From contig JAMPED010000001.1 of the NCBI GenBank assembly GCA_023665325.1, positions 151,135 to 184,682 on the forward strand: a DNA stretch of 33,548 nucleotides, read 5' to 3'. A model generated the notes under the pieces. That model worked only from the letters and a program-made list of their open reading frames with translations. It did not search any database and was not told where the DNA came from. The translations under genes and the position numbers were made by a program. The stretch's first letter is position 1; each line of letters opens with the position of its first letter. This document shows, piece by piece, positions 30,535 to 33,548 of this stretch. The stretch comes from Acetobacter sp. (lineage in GTDB: Bacteria > Pseudomonadota > Alphaproteobacteria > RF32 > CAG-239).

Positions 30535-30689
30535 GGCAACGCAGCAAAAGTTAAGGAAGTATTAACTTTCTTGCGAATCAAATATAACCCATAATGCGGG
30601 CAGGTTGCTGTGAATGTCTGCAGAAATTTTTAGATGGCAGGGTTCCATTGCGGAATTTTTTGCCATTTAGTTATAGGAAAAGTGTTAAA
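30535..30689 (+). promoter_or_regulatory. Structured S10 operon leader with attenuator-like hairpin
   Basis: The leader of about 150 bases holds a small stem AAGTTAA/TTAACTT. Just before the rpsJ ribosome-binding site it holds a two-part hairpin: ATGGCA (30634-30639) with TGCCAT (30661-30666), and inside it TTCC (30643-30646) with GGAA (30652-30655) followed by T6. The inner hairpin plus T-run resembles a weak terminator. In E. coli the S10 leader is the target of L4-mediated attenuation; the same here is inferred. Confidence 0.45.
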
Positions 30690-31001
30690 ATGATGGATAC
30701 ACAAAACATAAGAATTCGCCTCAAGGCTTTTGATCATCGTTTGTTGGATTTGTCTACAAAAGAGATTGTTCATACAGCTAAAAGAACTGGGGCAAATGTT
30801 AGAGGACCAATTCCTCTTCCAACTAAAATTGAGAAGTTTACGGTAAACCGTTCTCCTCACGTTGATAAGAAATCTCGCGAGCAGTTTGAAATCCGTACAC
30901 ATAAAAGACTTCTTGATATTGTAGATCCTACACCGCAAACTGTTGATGCTCTGATGAAATTAGACTTGGCAGCTGGCGTTAATGTAGAAATTAAGTTATA
31001 A
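30690..31001 (+). CDS. rpsJ: 30S ribosomal protein uS10
   Basis: The product of about 103 aa starts (M)[19 protein letters not shown] and contains [36 protein letters not shown], the uS10 core (NusE). It is both a 30S protein and the partner of NusB and NusG in antitermination. Two adjacent ATG codons (30690, 30693) are possible. AGGA 11 bases upstream favours 30690. An in-frame upstream extension is not homologous to uS10. It is the first gene of the S10 operon here; tuf does not precede it. Confidence 0.97.
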   Translation: MMDTQNIRIRLKAFDHRLLDLSTKEIVHTAKRTGANVRGPIPLPTKIEKFTVNRSPHVDKKSREQFEIRTHKRLLDIVDPTPQTVDALMKLDLAAGVNVEIKL

Positions 31002-31057
31002 TTTTAATGTTGGTTTTTGAAAGATAAAATCAACCTATTGAAAAGGAAAAAATAATA

Positions 31058-31780
31058 ATGCGTACTGGTCTTATCGCAAAAAAACTTGGAATGACAAGAA
31101 TTTTTGAAGCAGACGGCACTCACGTTCCAGTAACGGTTTTAGCTGTTGATGGTCTTCAAGTTGTTAATGTCAGAACAAATGAAAAAGACGGTTACAGTGC
31201 TGTTCAGCTTGGAACAGGTGCTGTGAAGGCTAAGAATGTTTCTAAGCCGATGAAGGGATATTTCACCAAGGCTAAAGTTGAGCCGAAAAAGAAAATGGCT
31301 GAATTCAGAGTTTCTGAAGATTGTCTTCTTTCTGTTGGTGATGAATTGTCTGCAGAACACTTTGTTGCTGGTCAATATGTTGATGTTTGCGCAACATCTA
31401 TCGGTAAAGGTTTTGCCGGTGTTATGAAGCGTCATAACTTTGCAGGTTTGGAAGCAACACACGGTGTGTCGGTTTCTCACCGTTCACACGGTTCTACCGG
31501 ACAAAGACAAGACCCAGGTAAGGTATTCAAAGGTAAGAAAATGGCAGGACATATGGGTGATGAGCGTGTAACTGTTCAAAACTTGAAAGTTGTTTCTGTT
31601 GATGCAAGCCGTGGTTTGATTATGGTTAAAGGTGGTGTTCCTGGTGCTGAAAATGCTTGGGTTCGTGTTACTGATGCTATTAAAAAAACTGCTGATGTTA
31701 AATTGCCGATGCCTGCTGGTTTGAAAAAGGTTGATGAACCTGTTGCAGTTAAAGCTGATGAAGCAGCTGATAATGCATAA
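31058..31780 (+). CDS. rplC: 50S ribosomal protein uL3
   Basis: This 240-aa protein starts [16 protein letters not shown] and has the conserved core [44 protein letters not shown] (positions about 130-175). It is one of the first proteins to bind 23S rRNA. The C-terminus carries about 20 extra residues rich in Val, Asp and Ala, longer than in E. coli uL3 and common among alphaproteobacteria. AAAAGGA precedes the ATG. Confidence 0.97.
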   Translation: MRTGLIAKKLGMTRIFEADGTHVPVTVLAVDGLQVVNVRTNEKDGYSAVQLGTGAVKAKNVSKPMKGYFTKAKVEPKKKMAEFRVSEDCLLSVGDELSAEHFVAGQYVDVCATSIGKGFAGVMKRHNFAGLEATHGVSVSHRSHGSTGQRQDPGKVFKGKKMAGHMGDERVTVQNLKVVSVDASRGLIMVKGGVPGAENAWVRVTDAIKKTADVKLPMPAGLKKVDEPVAVKADEAADNA

Positions 31781-31800
31781 GAGATTAAGGAATTTTGAAT

Positions 31801-32421
31801 ATGAAACAGGACATCTTAAATTTAAATAATGAAAACGTTGGAAGTATTGAACTCAACGATGCTATTTTTGGCGTTGAAGTTCGTGCAGACGTTTTGCACC
31901 GCGTTGTTAATTGGCAGCTTGCTATGCGCCAATGCGGTAACCACCAAACAAAGGGACGCTCTGATGTTGCTTTGACACCTGCAAAACCATTTAAGCAAAA
32001 AGGTAGTGGTAATGCTCGTCAAGGTAGCCGCAAGGGTACTCAATTTAGAAAAGGTGGTATTGTATTTGGTCCAGTTGTTCGTGATCACTCACACGACTTG
32101 ACTAAGAAATTCAGAAAATTGGGTCTGAAAACAGCTCTTTCAGCTAAGGCGAAAGAGGGGAACCTTGTTATTATTGACGAGGCAAAGCTTTCAAATGCTA
32201 AAACAAAAGATTTACTCGCTAAATTGAATGTTTGTGGTTTGAATAACTGCCTGTTCATTGATGGTAAGGAAGTTGATGTTAATTTCGCATTAGCTAGCCG
32301 TAATATTGCTGGTGTTGATGTATTGCCAACAATTGGTGCTAATGTGTACGATATTTTGAAAAAAGAGAAGTTGGTATTGACGAAAGATGCCGTTGCTTGC
32401 TTGGAGGATAGATTACAATGA
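31801..32421 (+). CDS. rplD: 50S ribosomal protein uL4
   Basis: The 206-aa product has the uL4 pattern: [17 protein letters not shown], the exit-tunnel loop with [25 protein letters not shown] and [10 protein letters not shown], then [10 protein letters not shown]. Translation is placed at ATG 31801, with AAGGA nine bases upstream, over a TTG at 31795. It overlaps rplW by four bases. In E. coli uL4 is also the repressor of this operon. Confidence 0.97.
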   Translation: MKQDILNLNNENVGSIELNDAIFGVEVRADVLHRVVNWQLAMRQCGNHQTKGRSDVALTPAKPFKQKGSGNARQGSRKGTQFRKGGIVFGPVVRDHSHDLTKKFRKLGLKTALSAKAKEGNLVIIDEAKLSNAKTKDLLAKLNVCGLNNCLFIDGKEVDVNFALASRNIAGVDVLPTIGANVYDILKKEKLVLTKDAVACLEDRLQ

Positions 32422-32735
32422 AAAAATCAGAAAATGCAAACAATGTAACTGCAGCTATGTATGATACATTACTTCGTCCGGTAATTACTGAGAAGTCTAT
32501 GATGTCTTCCGAAAACGGCAAAGTTGTCTTTATGGTACCTGTGTCCGCTACGAAAGATGAAGTTAAAGCTGCTGTTGAAGCTATCTTTAACGTTAAGGTA
32601 AATAAAGTAAATACCGTTAAACAAGCTGGTAAGGTTAAACGCTTTAGAGGTTATGAGGGCGTTCGCTCTGATTACAAAAAAGCTGTTATTACGCTTGCCG
32701 AAGGTCAAAATATTGATGTTACAGCAGGAATTTAG
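32418..32735 (+). CDS. rplW: 50S ribosomal protein uL23
   Basis: This 105-aa protein has the uL23 core: [38 protein letters not shown] and [18 protein letters not shown]. It forms part of the docking site for signal recognition particle and trigger factor at the tunnel exit. The start overlaps the rplD stop (ATGA). An N-terminal extension of about 15 residues before LLRPV is somewhat longer than usual. Confidence 0.97.
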   Translation: MKKSENANNVTAAMYDTLLRPVITEKSMMSSENGKVVFMVPVSATKDEVKAAVEAIFNVKVNKVNTVKQAGKVKRFRGYEGVRSDYKKAVITLAEGQNIDVTAGI

Positions 32736-32737
32736 TT

Positions 32738-33548
32738 ATGGCTTTGAAAACATTTAAGCCCGCCACTCCAGGTCTTCGTCAGCTGATTATTGTTGACAGA
32801 AGTGAGCTTTATAAAGGCAAACCTGAAAAAAGTCTGACCGTTGGTCTGACAAAAACCGGTGGGCGTGATAATTTTGGACACGTTACAAGTCGTCGAATCG
32901 GTGGTGGTCACAAACGCAAATATCGTGTAATCGACTTCAAACGTAATAAATTTGATTGTGAAGCAACTGTGGAGAGAATCGAATATGATCCTAACCGTAC
33001 ATCTTTTATTGCTTTAATCAATTATGAAGATGGCGAAAAGGCTTATATTTTGGCTCCGCAAAGATTGAAAGCTGGTGATAAAGTTATCTCTTCTGAGAAA
33101 GCTGATATTAAGCCAGGTAATGCAATGCCATTGAGAAGTATGCCGGTTGGTACAATCGTTCATAACGTTGAACTCAAAGTGGGCAAAGGTGGTCAGTTGG
33201 TTCGTTCAGCTGGTTGTTATGCTCAAGTTGTTGGTAAAGATGGTGGTTATGCACAATTGAAGCTTTCTTCTGGCGAATTGAGAATCGTTCGTGAAGAATG
33301 TTTAGCTACTGTTGGTGCGGTTTCTAACCCAGATAACCAAAACGTTTCTTTGGGTAAGGCTGGTCGTGCAAGATGGCTGGGCGCTCGTCCGGTTGCACGC
33401 GGTGTTGCAATGAACCCAGTTGATCACCCACACGGTGGTGGTGAAGGTCGCACATCTGGCGGTCGTCATCCAGTTACACCTTGGGGTAAACCAACTAAGG
33501 GTGCTAAAACTCGTTCTAACAAGAAGACAGATCGCTTTATTATGAGAT
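32738..33548 (+). CDS. rplB: 50S ribosomal protein uL2, cut by the window end
   Basis: The frame opens [16 protein letters not shown] and stays open for 270 codons to the edge of the window. [22 protein letters not shown], the [24 protein letters not shown] region and [22 protein letters not shown] are diagnostic of uL2. Full-length proteins have about 275 residues, so only a few are missing. It starts two bases after the rplW stop. Confidence 0.97.
   Translation, partial: MALKTFKPATPGLRQLIIVDRSELYKGKPEKSLTVGLTKTGGRDNFGHVTSRRIGGGHKRKYRVIDFKRNKFDCEATVERIEYDPNRTSFIALINYEDGEKAYILAPQRLKAGDKVISSEKADIKPGNAMPLRSMPVGTIVHNVELKVGKGGQLVRSAGCYAQVVGKDGGYAQLKLSSGELRIVREECLATVGAVSNPDNQNVSLGKAGRARWLGARPVARGVAMNPVDHPHGGGEGRTSGGRHPVTPWGKPTKGAKTRSNKKTDRFIMR

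Overview
The window is about 33.5 kb of an AT-rich bacterial chromosome, densely packed with housekeeping genes on both strands. It carries no phage, transposase, CRISPR or plasmid genes. A CckA-type hybrid histidine kinase, an Hda-type DnaA-related protein, a MipZ/ParA-like protein and an autotransporter together point to an alphaproteobacterium. The encoded G-1:C73 pair in tRNA-His fits lineages outside the Rhizobiales/Rhodobacterales/Caulobacterales group, so an uncultured, host-associated Rhodospirillales-like organism is likely. That placement is inference.

Layout. 62-5218 (minus): serS, an HD-domain nucleotidase, a membrane-anchored AMMECR1-like protein, a zinc metallopeptidase and a small membrane protein. 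5319-7133: trpS (plus), a small hypothetical gene (minus) and rpsU (plus). 7332-10193 (plus): a 953-aa autotransporter with a beta-helical passenger. 10253-12695 (minus): nusG and secE, separated from tRNA-Trp by an acetyltransferase gene, a small membrane gene and an unusual gene-free stretch. 12772-15517 (minus): rplU-rpmA-obgE-rsfS and a secreted nuclease. 15585-18352 (plus): a lipoprotein, a zinc-lid adenylate kinase, a YbaK-like deacylase and a small membrane protein. 18500-28597 (minus): dac, mipZ-like, pgm, cckA, hda, truB, rpsO and pnp, a long co-directional cluster joining envelope, cell-cycle and RNA genes. 28748-29919 (plus): tRNA-His, then a family-2 glycosyltransferase preceded by a perfect 20-bp inverted repeat. 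29920-30351 (minus): a secreted Pro/Gln/Thr-rich protein. 30690-end (plus): the start of the S10 ribosomal operon (rpsJ, rplC, rplD, rplW, rplB), the last gene cut by the window edge.

Regulation. Bidirectional hairpin terminators separate most convergent units. Several promoters can be read by eye. One group has a TTGCAA or TTGCAC -35 box (trpS, rpsU, the S10 operon and two small membrane genes) and another a TTGACx box (secE, rplU, tRNA-His).

The most unusual feature is the pair of inverted arms (28919-28938 and 29011-29030) just upstream of the glycosyltransferase. Each arm contains its own dyad around a two-base asymmetric core, and the two cores are 84 bp apart and oppositely oriented. 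This layout would suit a small invertible switch or a pair of looping operators controlling a surface-glycan gene. No recombinase or matching repressor lies in the window, so this remains a hypothesis. Other points worth attention are the gluzincin/AMMECR1-like/HD gene cluster, an MipZ-like protein with a degenerate nucleotide site, a short Cys4 lid in adenylate kinase, a clamp-binding-like C-terminus on Hda, and structured leaders before pnp and rpsJ.
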